64,000 bases of DNA from contig NZ_CP032550.1 of assembly GCF_009735645.1 (NCBI RefSeq), positions 124,001 through 188,000 of the forward strand, in the 5' to 3' direction. Positions 32,662-40,846 of this stretch are shown here, one piece after another. The number at the start of each line of letters is the position of its first letter. Positions within the stretch are counted from its first letter, which is position 1. Origin of the DNA: Microbacterium oryzae (lineage in GTDB: Bacteria; Actinomycetota; Actinomycetes; Actinomycetales; Microbacteriaceae). The translations under genes were made by a program, and so were the position numbers. The notes under the pieces are model-generated. The model did no database searches. It saw only the letters and a list, made by a program, of their open reading frames with translations, and was not told where the DNA came from.

Positions 32662-33825
32662 ATGGCGGAGCGCACGGCGAGCGTCGAGGGCGTGCGACGT
32701 CGGAACCTCGGCGAGGTGCTGCGCCTCGTGCACGAACAGGGGCCGCAGCCGCGCGCACGGATCACGGCGGACACGGGCCTCAACCGGTCCACCGTCGCCG
32801 ACCTCGTTGCGGCGCTCGCCGACGCGGGGCTCGTGGCCGAGCGCGAGCCCGATCCGACGCGACGCGTGGGCCGGCCGTCGCCCATCGTCGTGCCGAGCGA
32901 TGACGTCGTCGTGATCGCGGCGAACCCGGAGGTCGACGCCCTCGAGGTCGCCGCGATCGCGCTCAGCGGCGCCGTCCGCGCGCGCGTGCGCGAGGAGTGC
33001 CGGGAGCTTCTCACGCCGGAGCAGACCGCCGATGCGCTGGCGCGCATCGTGAGCGGATGGCGGGAGCGCGACCTCAAGGACGCGCGTCTGGTGGGCGCGG
33101 GGCTGGCCGTGCCCGGTCTCGTCAGCCTCGACGGCGGGGTGGTGCGTCTCGCTCCGCACCTGCACTGGGAGGAGGCGCCGGTCGCGGCCATCGTCGAGGC
33201 GCGTCTGGATCTTCCCGTGGTCATCGGCAACGATGCCACGCTCGGCGCCCGTGCGGAGCATCTCTTCGGGGCGGCGGCCGGCCACCGCGACGTCGTCTAC
33301 CTCAACGGCGGCGCGAGCGGCATCGGCGGCGGCCTCATCGTCGACGGCCGCGTCGTCGGCGGCGCGGGCGGCTACGCGGGGGAGTGGGGAAGGACGCGTC
33401 CTGGCCTCCTCGACGACGCGGATCGGCGGACCCCGGAGGGCGCGCTGGAGGACGAGGTCAGCCGGGCGCGGCTGCTGGCCGTGCTCGGTCTCGACGCCGC
33501 CGACGACCCGACGCTCGCCGACGCGCTCGCCGCCTCCGGCCATCCCGAGGTTCACGCCGAGGTCGAGCGCCAGCGCCGCATCCTCGCCACGGCGCTCGCG
33601 AACGCCGTCAACGTGCTGAACCCGTCGGCCATCGTGCTCGGCGGCTTCCTCGGCATGCTCGTCGCGGCCGACCCGGCCGGCTTCGATGCGGCGGTGCGCG
33701 GACAGGCGCTTGCCCCGGCCGCCGAGGAGCTCGTCGTCCGCGCGGCGGGCCTGGCCGAGGACCGCCTGCTCATCGGGGCGGCCGAGGCCGCGTTCGCACC
33801 GCTCCTCGCGGACCCGCTCGGCTGA
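32662..33825 (+). CDS. ROK-family transcriptional regulator lacking the zinc motif
   Basis: 387 aa, ATG at 32662 with GGGGAG upstream. Winged HTH at residues ~10-65 (RRRNLGEVLRLVHEQGPQPR, TGLNRSTVADLVAALADAGL) and a ROK sugar-kinase-like domain (VGAGLAVPGLVSLDGG, VVIGNDATLGARAEHLFGAA). The usual GE-x-GH and CxCGxxGC zinc ligands are absent: the segment reads GEWGRTRPG (around residue 240) with no cysteines after it. The ligand is probably a sugar from the adjacent xylan genes, such as xylose (XylR-like role), but this is inferred. Confidence 0.9.
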   Translation: MAERTASVEGVRRRNLGEVLRLVHEQGPQPRARITADTGLNRSTVADLVAALADAGLVAEREPDPTRRVGRPSPIVVPSDDVVVIAANPEVDALEVAAIALSGAVRARVREECRELLTPEQTADALARIVSGWRERDLKDARLVGAGLAVPGLVSLDGGVVRLAPHLHWEEAPVAAIVEARLDLPVVIGNDATLGARAEHLFGAAAGHRDVVYLNGGASGIGGGLIVDGRVVGGAGGYAGEWGRTRPGLLDDADRRTPEGALEDEVSRARLLAVLGLDAADDPTLADALAASGHPEVHAEVERQRRILATALANAVNVLNPSAIVLGGFLGMLVAADPAGFDAAVRGQALAPAAEELVVRAAGLAEDRLLIGAAEAAFAPLLADPLG

Positions 33826-33846
33826 CGCCCGGCGACGAGCGGGCGG

Positions 33847-34938
33847 TCAGGACGACGCGTCGGCGTGATGCCGGAACCGCAGCCCCAGCCCCGCGTGCGG
33901 GACCTCGGTCAGCACGCCGTCGGCGATGCGCACGGGGCTCTCATCCACGAGCGCGTCGAGGTCGCCGAAGCCCGCGTCCTCGACGTCCTCGGCGAGCGGA
34001 TGGCCGGGGAGGGTGAGCGCGAGCTGTCCGGAGAGCTCCGGCAGGAGGTGCGGGTGCACCTGCACGCCGTGCGCCTCCGCGCGCTCGACGATGCGGAGGA
34101 AGGGGGTGATCCCGCCGACGCGCACGACGTTCGGCTGGGCGAAGCGGATGGCCCCGCTCGCGAGGAACTCCTCGAACCGGTGCACGGTGTGGAGGTTCTC
34201 TCCCACGGCGATGGGCGTCGCGATGCGGCGGGAGAGCTCGACGTGCCCCGCGAGATCGTCCGCGCGGAGCGGCTCCTCGATCCAGGCGGGGCCCGCGACG
34301 GCGAGCCGCTCCATCGCGGCGGTCGCCCGTGCGAGGTCCCAGCGCTGGTTCGCGTCGATCATGAGCGCGCGGTCGGGGCCGAGCTCCTCGCGGACCGCGG
34401 CGAGCCGGTCGGCGTCCTCGGCCGCGTCGGGCTTGCCGACCTTCACCTTGACCGCGTCGAAGCCCGCAGCCACCCAGCGCTGCACCTGCGCGACCAGCTC
34501 GTCGAGGCTGTAGTGCAGGTTCACGCCGCTGCCGTACGCCGGCACCGCGTCGCGACGCCGGCCGATGTGGTCGGCGATGCCCCGACCAGCGGTGCGCGCC
34601 TCCGCGTCCCACAGCGCGAGGTCGAGACCCGCGAGCGCGATCGTCGTGATGCCGCCGCTCCCGGCCTCATGCAGGTGCGTCCAGAGGCCATCCCAGATCT
34701 GCCGGGGATCGGCCTCTCGCCCGACCGCGGCCGGCGCGATGTCGTGCTCGAGGAGGGCGAGCACGGCCTCGGCGCCGATCTGCGGGGTCCAGGAGAAGCC
34801 CCAGCCCTCCGCGCCGTCGGTCCGGACCACGTGCGTGGCGATGACGCCCACGCTGGTGACATCGGCCGCCCAGGGGCGGGTGAGGGGGATGCGCGCGAGC
34901 CGTGCGCGCAGCGATCGGATGGCGGGCGCCTCAGACAT
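33847..34938 (-). CDS. Enolase-superfamily sugar-acid dehydratase (mandelate racemase group)
   Basis: 363 aa from the ATG complementary to 34936-34938. N-terminal capping domain then a TIM barrel with KVKVGK (Lys164, Lys166), metal ligands Asp195 (MIDANQ), Glu221 (WIEEP) and Glu247 (AVGENL), and a His pair in VHPHLLPE (residues 294-301). This set belongs to the mandelate-racemase group acting on sugar acids (dehydratases of rhamnonate, fuconate or galactonate kind) or epimerases; the substrate cannot be read from sequence. It overlaps the upstream epimerase gene by 8 nt and closes the operon. Confidence 0.85.
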   Translation of the reverse strand: MSEAPAIRSLRARLARIPLTRPWAADVTSVGVIATHVVRTDGAEGWGFSWTPQIGAEAVLALLEHDIAPAAVGREADPRQIWDGLWTHLHEAGSGGITTIALAGLDLALWDAEARTAGRGIADHIGRRRDAVPAYGSGVNLHYSLDELVAQVQRWVAAGFDAVKVKVGKPDAAEDADRLAAVREELGPDRALMIDANQRWDLARATAAMERLAVAGPAWIEEPLRADDLAGHVELSRRIATPIAVGENLHTVHRFEEFLASGAIRFAQPNVVRVGGITPFLRIVERAEAHGVQVHPHLLPELSGQLALTLPGHPLAEDVEDAGFGDLDALVDESPVRIADGVLTEVPHAGLGLRFRHHADASS

Positions 34939-35845
34939 GCCGGCTCTCCCGCGTCGCGAGCTCCTCGCGCCAGGTCCGCTGCGGGCGCCAGCCGAGGAGC
35001 CGCCGCGCCTTCGCGTTGGAGAAGGCGGGAGCGGTTCCCGTGAGCTCGGCGGCGGCGCGAGCCGCACCGGGATGGAAGCGGGGGATGAGCTCCGACAGCG
35101 GCTCGCGCGCGAGGGCGTCGTCGGCGCCGACGAAGAACACCTCGCCGTTGGGGATGTCGTCCATCGCCGCGAGGAGCGTGTCCGCGAACGCGGAGACATC
35201 GCGCGCGTCGACGTAGTTGAAGACCGCGGGCGCGGAGAGCGCCGGGTCGTCGAGGCGCTCGCGGACGGTGTGGCCCTGCTGGGTGGGCGCGCCCTCCCAC
35301 TCCTCGGGCGCGATGACGTAGCAGGGACGGAAGGCCGCGTACCGGACGCCGTCGCCGGTCTGGCGGCGGAGCATTCCGATGGTCTGCTCGATGAGGAGCT
35401 TGGACAGGCCGTACGCGTTCCACGGGCGCGCGGGCGTGTCCTCGTCGATCGGGAGGCGGTCGGGCGCCCACCCCGTCGGCGCGCCGTACCCGATCACGGT
35501 GGGGCTGGAGGCTGCGACGATGCGGCCCACGCCGGCCGCCGCAGCCGCGCCCAGGACGGAGACCGCGAGCCCGGCGTTGGTGCGCATGATGACGTCCTCG
35601 GGCGCGCTGAACGGCACGGCGATGGCCGCGAGGTGGATGAGGGCGTCCGGGCGGGTGCGCTCGATCACGTCCGCGGCCTGCGCGGCGTCGGCGAGATCGG
35701 CCGAGACCTGCTCCACGCCGGCGAGCTCGGGCGCATCCGAGATCTCGCGGTCGACGGAGACGAGCTCGTGGCCGACCGCGCCGAGGCCCGCGACGAGGGT
35801 GCGCCCGAGCCGGCCTGCCCCGCCGGTGACGAGGATGCGCGTCAC
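34931..35845 (-). CDS. NAD-dependent epimerase/dehydratase-family protein
   Basis: 304 aa, GTG start at 35845 overlapping the upstream stop (GTGA). Extended SDR: TRILVTGGAGRLGRTLVAG Rossmann motif at the N-terminus, ALIHLAAIAVP, active-site YGLSK (Tyr-x-x-x-Lys) in the middle, and a substrate domain. Relatives are sugar epimerases, uronate dehydrogenases or lactone-forming enzymes. In this operon (oxidoreductase upstream, dehydratase downstream) a role in oxidising a free sugar or sugar acid is likely. Confidence 0.87.
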   Translation of the reverse strand: MTRILVTGGAGRLGRTLVAGLGAVGHELVSVDREISDAPELAGVEQVSADLADAAQAADVIERTRPDALIHLAAIAVPFSAPEDVIMRTNAGLAVSVLGAAAAAGVGRIVAASSPTVIGYGAPTGWAPDRLPIDEDTPARPWNAYGLSKLLIEQTIGMLRRQTGDGVRYAAFRPCYVIAPEEWEGAPTQQGHTVRERLDDPALSAPAVFNYVDARDVSAFADTLLAAMDDIPNGEVFFVGADDALAREPLSELIPRFHPGAARAAAELTGTAPAFSNAKARRLLGWRPQRTWREELATRESRHV

Positions 35846-37224
35846 GACGACGCCCCCGTGGCCGCGGCGTGCGCGGGCGCCGGCCGGGCGCCCGACGGCT
35901 CGTCCGCGAACAGGGCGATGCCGAGGTCGGCGGTGCGCACGGGGAGGCCGGTGGCGAGCGAGCGGTTGCCGGCGATGCCGACGGCGATCGACCGGATGCC
36001 GTCGGACCAGTCCGCGGGGCGACCGAGGGGGTCGTCGTGGGGGCCGACGAAGACGTCGGAGAGGAGGAGGGCGTCGCCGCCGCCGTGTCCGCCTTCGGCG
36101 TTGTGGATGGTGACCTCGACGGGCTCCTCCCAATGGCGCTGAACGAGGAGGCGCTCGCCGACGGGGCGCAGAGCCGTGCCGTTCCCGCCGGAGAGGCTGG
36201 GGTCGAGGGCGGGGTGGAGTCCTTCGTCGGGGACGAGGGAGCCGCGCTCGACGACGTCGAGCTCAGCGCGGCCCTCGGTGCCGTTGACGGCGACGCGGTA
36301 GCCCTCCCAGGGGGCGTGGGCGTTGAGGGAGTAGCTGAGGGTCGCGCCGGAGGCGTAGTCGACGACGAGGGCGAGGTTGTCCTCGATGGTGATGCCCTCG
36401 GTGAACACGTCGAGGTCGCGTCGGTAGCCGTCGTGCTGCTCGGCGTCGAGGTAGAGCTGCGCGAGGCGGGGGTCGTCGCGCAGGTCGAGCTCGAACGGGT
36501 CATGCGCGCCGTCGTGGGTGCCGCGCTCGGGGCGCTCGGCGAGGCCGCGGGCACGGGCGTTGTCGGCGCCGTAGAACCGGAGCCCGCCGGAGGCGAACAC
36601 GCGGCGCGGCTCGCTGGCGATCCACCAGTTGACGAGGTCGAAGTGGTGGCTGGACTTGTGGACGAGGAGCCCGCCGGAGTGGGCCTTGTCGCGGTGCCAG
36701 CGGCGGAAGTAGTCCGCACCGTGCTTGGTGTCGAGCATCCAGGAGAAGTCGATGGAGGTGACCTGTCCGATGCGGCCGGTCCGGATGACCTCCCGCAGCG
36801 CGCTGTTGCGGGGGGAGTAGCGGTAGTTGAAGGTGAGGAGGACCTGCCGTCCGGTGCGGGCGACGGCGTCCTCGATGCGGCGGGCGCTCTCGGCGTCGAT
36901 GGTGAGCGGCTTCTCCACCACGACGTCCACGCCGGCCTCGAGCGAGCGGACGATCATCTCCGCGTGCGTGTCGTCGCGCGAGCACACCACGACCCGCTCG
37001 ATCCGCTCCGTGCGGATCATCTCCTCCAGGTCTTCCGGCCCCCACACGCTCGGAGCGGCAGCCCCCGCCTCCACCGCGCGCTGCACGTAGGCATCGGCGC
37101 GGGTCGGATTCGGCTCGCACAGCGCGACGAGGGCGGCGCGATCGGCATAGGTGCGGGTGATCGCGTCGACGTACATCTGCGCGCGGTGTCCGGTGCCGAC
37201 GACGGCGTAGCGGAGCTGGCTCAT
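35842..37224 (-). CDS. Gfo/Idh/MocA-family oxidoreductase
   Basis: 460 aa, ATG at 37224 with AGGAAGGG upstream. N-terminal Rossmann fold (RYAVVGTGHRAQMYVDAI) and the conserved EKPLTIDAESARRIED lysine segment, then an alpha/beta C-terminal domain with HKSSHHFDLVNWW carrying catalytic-type histidines. It is ~80-100 residues longer than many family members, with a Pro/Ala-rich end. NAD(P)-dependent sugar dehydrogenase by family; exact substrate unknown. A LacI-type operator and a TAAAGT -10 box lie just upstream. Confidence 0.88.
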   Translation of the reverse strand: MSQLRYAVVGTGHRAQMYVDAITRTYADRAALVALCEPNPTRADAYVQRAVEAGAAAPSVWGPEDLEEMIRTERIERVVVCSRDDTHAEMIVRSLEAGVDVVVEKPLTIDAESARRIEDAVARTGRQVLLTFNYRYSPRNSALREVIRTGRIGQVTSIDFSWMLDTKHGADYFRRWHRDKAHSGGLLVHKSSHHFDLVNWWIASEPRRVFASGGLRFYGADNARARGLAERPERGTHDGAHDPFELDLRDDPRLAQLYLDAEQHDGYRRDLDVFTEGITIEDNLALVVDYASGATLSYSLNAHAPWEGYRVAVNGTEGRAELDVVERGSLVPDEGLHPALDPSLSGGNGTALRPVGERLLVQRHWEEPVEVTIHNAEGGHGGGDALLLSDVFVGPHDDPLGRPADWSDGIRSIAVGIAGNRSLATGLPVRTADLGIALFADEPSGARPAPAHAAATGASS

Positions 37225-37241
37225 CCGTGAATCCCTTCCTC

Positions 37242-37262
37242 AGAAAGCGGTTTCTCACTTTA
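37242..37262 (-). promoter_or_regulatory. LacI-type operator and -10 box before the oxidoreductase
   Basis: AGAAAGCGGTTTCT (37242-37255) has AGAAA/TTTCT arms around a CpG centre. TAAAGT (complement of 37257-37262) is a -10 candidate placing the operator at the transcription start. The site resembles GAGAAAGCGATTTCTC at 39433, so one LacI protein may bind both. Confidence 0.6.
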
Positions 37263-37272
37263 CCACGCGCAT

Positions 37273-37290
37273 CGGCCATCCGGATGGCCG
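37273..37290. repeat. 18-bp perfect palindrome
   Basis: CGGCCATCCGGATGGCCG is self-complementary with no loop. It lies between the LacI stop and the oxidoreductase promoter and could be a weak terminator or a protein site. Confidence 0.5.
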
Positions 37291-37314
37291 CGGGCCGCGG
37301 CGAGCGAGCAGGAC

Positions 37315-38328
37315 TCAGCGGCGCGGCGGCGCCGCGGTGCTGCCGCGCAGGGCGAGCGCGGGCGCGAGGACGACGGGCGCCGCCTCCTCCTGGGTGTCGA
37401 GGAGCCGTCGCAGCGCGGTCCACGCGAGCGCGCCCATCTCCTCGGCCGGCACCGCGACCGTGGTGAGCGGCGGTGTCGTGTAGGGGGCGAACGGGATGTC
37501 GTCGAAGCCGACGACCGACACGTCTGCCGGCACCGTCACGCCCCGCTCGTGGAGAGCGCTGAGAAGGCCCATCGCGACGAGATCGTTGTAGGCGAGGACG
37601 GCGGTCGCGCCGCTGCGCGTCACCTCGTCCGCAGCGGCCGCTCCGTCGGCGAAGCCCGTGCCGCAGGCGGCCTCGAGGATCTCGAGCTCCGGGTGGGCGT
37701 GACGTGCGTCGGCGATCGCGGCGAGGCGGCGGGCGTGGGAGGCGCTGCCCGTCACCCCGGCGAGGTACAGGATGCGCCGATGCCCCAGCTCGCGCAGGTG
37801 CGCGATCAGCTGGCGGATCCCCTCCGCGTAATCCGCGGCGACGACGGGGGCGCCCAGACCGGCGGGGCGGTTGACGAGCACGACGGGCGAGAGCTGCGGC
37901 AGGAGGGCCGCGAGCTCGTCGTCGGGCATGCGCGGCGCGACCAGCAAGATGCCGTCCGTCCGGCGTCGCGCCTGCAGTGCGAGAGCCGCCTCGTCGCCGG
38001 CCACCTCGGCGGAGTCGGCCACCAGCACGTGGTAGCCGTCGCCGGCGGCCGTGCGACTGAACATGCGGAGGGTGGCCTGGAAGGTGGGGTTTCCCAGGTC
38101 GGGCACGAGCACGGCCACCGTCTGCGTCTTCCCGAGAGCGAGGCTGCGGGCAAGCGGGCTCGCGGAGTAGCCGAGCTCCGCCGCGGCCGCCTGCACGCGC
38201 TCGGCGAGCGCGGGATCGACCGACGGGTTGCCGTTCATGACCCGCGAGACCGTCGCGGCAGACACCCCGGCATGCCGGGCGACGTCGGAGATGCGCAGCT
38301 TCACGGGGTCCTTTCGCGCGGAGGTCAT
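37315..38328 (-). CDS. LacI-family regulator of the oxidative module
   Basis: 337 aa from the ATG complementary to 38326-38328; a GTG at 38304 with AAAGGA upstream (329 aa, starting at VKLRISD) is equally plausible. HTH KLRISDVARHAGVSAATVSR, hinge ALGKTQTVAVLVPDLGNPTF and sugar-binding core with VVGFDDIPFAPYTT. It is 8 nt downstream of the M24-like gene on the same strand and upstream of the oxidoreductase, between two similar operators, so it likely controls both transcripts, including its own. Confidence 0.92.
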   Translation of the reverse strand: MTSARKDPVKLRISDVARHAGVSAATVSRVMNGNPSVDPALAERVQAAAAELGYSASPLARSLALGKTQTVAVLVPDLGNPTFQATLRMFSRTAAGDGYHVLVADSAEVAGDEAALALQARRRTDGILLVAPRMPDDELAALLPQLSPVVLVNRPAGLGAPVVAADYAEGIRQLIAHLRELGHRRILYLAGVTGSASHARRLAAIADARHAHPELEILEAACGTGFADGAAAADEVTRSGATAVLAYNDLVAMGLLSALHERGVTVPADVSVVGFDDIPFAPYTTPPLTTVAVPAEEMGALAWTALRRLLDTQEEAAPVVLAPALALRGSTAAPPRR

Positions 38329-38336
38329 CGGCGCTC

Positions 38337-39395
38337 TCAGGTGAGGTCGAGCGCGACCGGTCGCGCCACGCCGCGCACCTCCACCGTAGGCCACTCGGAG
38401 TCGGCGCTCAGCACCTCGACGGCGTCGCCGGCGCCCCGCACCACGGTGTCCTCGGTCTTCACGCCGGGAGCCCACGGGTTCCAGGCGAACGCCTGCAGCG
38501 GAGCGACCCGGTCCTGCGCGTCGGGGGTCGCCTTGGGGTCGCGCCCCGCATAGCCGGTGGGGCCGCCCTGATGGTGGCGCAGCCACGCGTCCTCGGCGAA
38601 GCCGTGCCGCGGGTAGCTCCGTGCGATGTCGGACAGCACGTCGCCGAGGGGGCGACCGGGCCGGCACGCGGCCCACGCGTCGGCCTCGACCTCGAGGATG
38701 CGCGCGGCGCCATCCGGCTCGACGCCGCGGAAGCGCACCCAGCGGGTGATGCTGATGTGCAGGCCGTCGCGCCGGGCGGTCGCGACCGCCATGGCGCGGT
38801 CGCCGAGAGGCGCGCGCGTGGGGAGCGGATGCTGCACGCCGCCGCGCGCAGCTCCCGCGACGAGGGCGACGGCGGGCTCCGCGCCCCGCGTGAGCAGCGC
38901 GTGCGTGAGACGGCCGGCGAGCTCGAACTCGGTGAGGTCGGGCGTCGCGGCGGTGAGCACCTCGGTCATCGCCCGAGCGGCGTCCGCACCGAGGCGCCGG
39001 TAGCGGTCGAGCTCCGCGGGGAGCAGGCTCGCCCGGGCGGCGCGCAGCTCGACGTCGACCTCGCTCTCGTCGAGAACACCCGGGCGCGGAGGGGCGAGCG
39101 GCGCGAACCAGTCCACGACCTCGATGTCGACGCCCGCGAGCTCCTCCTCGGCGAGGCGCTCGGCCTCGTTGCGCAGCGCCGTGACGGTGACGGTGCCGTC
39201 GATGCGCACGACCGCCGAGAAGACCGGCGGGCCGCCGAGCGGCACGGCCGTGCGCGCGCCGTCGAGCAGCCAGGCGAGGGCGGCGCCCGAGGTGAGGTGC
39301 ACGGCGCTCGCGCCGCGGCGGTCGAGGATCTCCGCGACGCGCGCGAGCTTCTCGGGGCGATCGGGCGAGATCGCGGGCTCCGTGGGTGTCGACAT
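38337..39395 (-). CDS. M24-fold (creatinase/prolidase-like) protein without canonical metal ligands
   Basis: 352 aa, ATG at 39395 with GGGAG upstream. N-terminal creatinase-like half (ILDRRGASAVHLTSGAALAWLLDG) and a C-terminal pita-bread half. The two Asp ligands of M24 peptidases are missing: VATARRDG (204-211) replaces the DxGA strand and ISITRWV (214-220) the SDxTRT strand. HHQGG (274-278) and Glu315 (KTEDTVV) remain. A metallopeptidase is therefore unlikely; C-N hydrolase or sugar-lactone-type roles are open. First gene of a LacI-controlled unit. Confidence 0.75.
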   Translation of the reverse strand: MSTPTEPAISPDRPEKLARVAEILDRRGASAVHLTSGAALAWLLDGARTAVPLGGPPVFSAVVRIDGTVTVTALRNEAERLAEEELAGVDIEVVDWFAPLAPPRPGVLDESEVDVELRAARASLLPAELDRYRRLGADAARAMTEVLTAATPDLTEFELAGRLTHALLTRGAEPAVALVAGAARGGVQHPLPTRAPLGDRAMAVATARRDGLHISITRWVRFRGVEPDGAARILEVEADAWAACRPGRPLGDVLSDIARSYPRHGFAEDAWLRHHQGGPTGYAGRDPKATPDAQDRVAPLQAFAWNPWAPGVKTEDTVVRGAGDAVEVLSADSEWPTVEVRGVARPVALDLT

Positions 39396-39423
39396 GGCGT
39401 GCTCCCTGCTGCTCTGGGGCACC

Positions 39424-39448
39424 ACTCTAGCGGAGAAAGCGATTTCTC
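39424..39448 (-). promoter_or_regulatory. LacI-type operator with -10 box before the M24-like gene
   Basis: GAGAAAGCGATTTCTC (39433-39448) has perfect GAGAAA/TTTCTC arms with a CpG centre. TAGAGT (complement of 39424-39429) lies immediately downstream as a -10 candidate, so the operator occupies the -10/-35 spacer. Confidence 0.7.
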
Positions 39449-39480
39449 AGGGTTACCGCCCTGCCGCCCAGCACGCGAGC

Positions 39481-40779
39481 TCAGGCGAGGGCGAGCGCCT
39501 GCGCGAGGTCGGCGATGATGTCCGCGGGGTCCTCCAGACCGACCGAGATGCGGATGGTCCCCTGCGAGATGCCGGCGGCGGCGAGCTGCTCCGGCGACAT
39601 GTGGTTGTGGGTCATGGAGGCCGGGTGCGCGACGATGGTGCGCGCGTCGCCGATGTTCGCCACGAGCCGGATGGTGCCGAGCGCGTCGATCACGCGCTCG
39701 GCGCGCGCGAAGGCGTCCTCCTCGCTCGGGGCGAGCTCGAAGGCGAAGACGCTCGGGGCGCCCCGGGGCAGGTAGGTGCGCGCGACGCCCTTCCACGGGT
39801 TCGTGGGGATCGAGGGGTGGAAGACCACGCCGACAGCCGGATGGTCGTGAAGGAAGGCGGCGACGGTCTTCGCGTTCTCGACGTGGCGGCTCACCCGCAG
39901 GTCCAGGGTCTCCAGACCCTGGATGAGCTGGAACGCGTTGAAGGGGGAGAGGGCGGGCCCGAGGTCGCCGACGAGCTTCGACTTGACGAGCGTGATGAAC
40001 GCGCGCTCCGGTCCGAAGGCCTCCCACAGCGACACCTCGCCGTAGCGTCGGTGCGGCACGAACAGCGCCGGCCACCTCTCCGGCTCGGCGGCGAAGTCGA
40101 ACGTGCCGAGGTCGACGACGACCCCGCCGAGCGACGAGCCGTGCCCGCCGATGAACTTCGTGGCCGAGTGCACGACGATGTCGGCGCCGTGCTCGCGCGG
40201 CCGCAGCAGATAGGGCGTGGCGACGGTGTTGTCGATGACGAGGGGCACGCCGGCCTCGTGCGCGATCTCCGCGACCGACGCGACGTCGAGCACCTGGGCG
40301 ATGGGATTCGCGACCGACTCCGCGAAGAACGCGCGCGTGTTCGGGCGGACGGCCTCGCGCCATCCGTCGAAGTCGTCCTGATCGACGAAGGTGACCTCGA
40401 GGCCGAAGTCGCGGAGGGTGTCGTCGAACAGGTCGACGGTGCCGCCGTAGAGCTGGCTCGCCGCGACGACGTGGCCGCCTCGGCCGAGGAGCGCGAGCGT
40501 CGCCAGCGCCACGGCCGCCTGGCCGGACGAGACGGCCGCGGCCGCGACGCCGCCCTCGAGGGCGGCCAGGCGCTGCTCGAGCACCGCCTGCGTCGGGTTG
40601 TTGTTGCGGCTGTAGATGTAGCCCTTCTCCCGCAGCGCGAACTTCTCGCGCGCCTCGGTGAGGGAGGAGAAGACGTAGGCGGAGGACTGGTACACCGGCG
40701 TCGCGACGGTGAACTGGGGCACCCCGGGCGTGTAGCCCTCGTGCAGCTGGGTCGTCGCGAATCCCTGCGCCTGTGTCAT
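39481..40779 (-). CDS. metY: O-acetylhomoserine sulfhydrylase
   Basis: 432 aa Cys/Met-metabolism PLP enzyme: FATTQLHEGYTPG start, YSRNNNPTQAVLEQRLAALE, and the PLP lysine in HSATKFIGGHGSSLGGVVVD. The long form (about 430 aa) with the FPERA-like insertion fits MetY, making homocysteine from O-acetylhomoserine and sulfide, rather than shorter MetB. ATG at 40779 with GAGAG upstream. It lies 67 nt downstream of the oxidoreductase gene on the same strand; the gap is too short for a SAM riboswitch. Confidence 0.92.
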   Translation of the reverse strand: MTQAQGFATTQLHEGYTPGVPQFTVATPVYQSSAYVFSSLTEAREKFALREKGYIYSRNNNPTQAVLEQRLAALEGGVAAAAVSSGQAAVALATLALLGRGGHVVAASQLYGGTVDLFDDTLRDFGLEVTFVDQDDFDGWREAVRPNTRAFFAESVANPIAQVLDVASVAEIAHEAGVPLVIDNTVATPYLLRPREHGADIVVHSATKFIGGHGSSLGGVVVDLGTFDFAAEPERWPALFVPHRRYGEVSLWEAFGPERAFITLVKSKLVGDLGPALSPFNAFQLIQGLETLDLRVSRHVENAKTVAAFLHDHPAVGVVFHPSIPTNPWKGVARTYLPRGAPSVFAFELAPSEEDAFARAERVIDALGTIRLVANIGDARTIVAHPASMTHNHMSPEQLAAAGISQGTIRISVGLEDPADIIADLAQALALA

Positions 40780-40846
40780 GCGGCCATTCTCTCGAGCGCC
40801 CCCGGCGCCGCCGGAACCGTGTGACGCCGTATTGCGCGGGTGCGGC

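Noticed and set aside
29694..33239. A minus-strand open frame of nearly 1200 codons across permease, GH3 and ROK genes
   Set aside because: Antisense of well-supported genes with no domain of its own.
33826..33846. CGCCCG/CGGGCG 6-bp hairpin between ROK and dehydratase genes
   Set aside because: Too short and overlapping coding ends to claim as a terminator.
40780..40846. Possible SAM riboswitch before metY
   Set aside because: The gap is only 67 nt and shows no riboswitch core; the gene seems to be read through from the upstream oxidoreductase gene.
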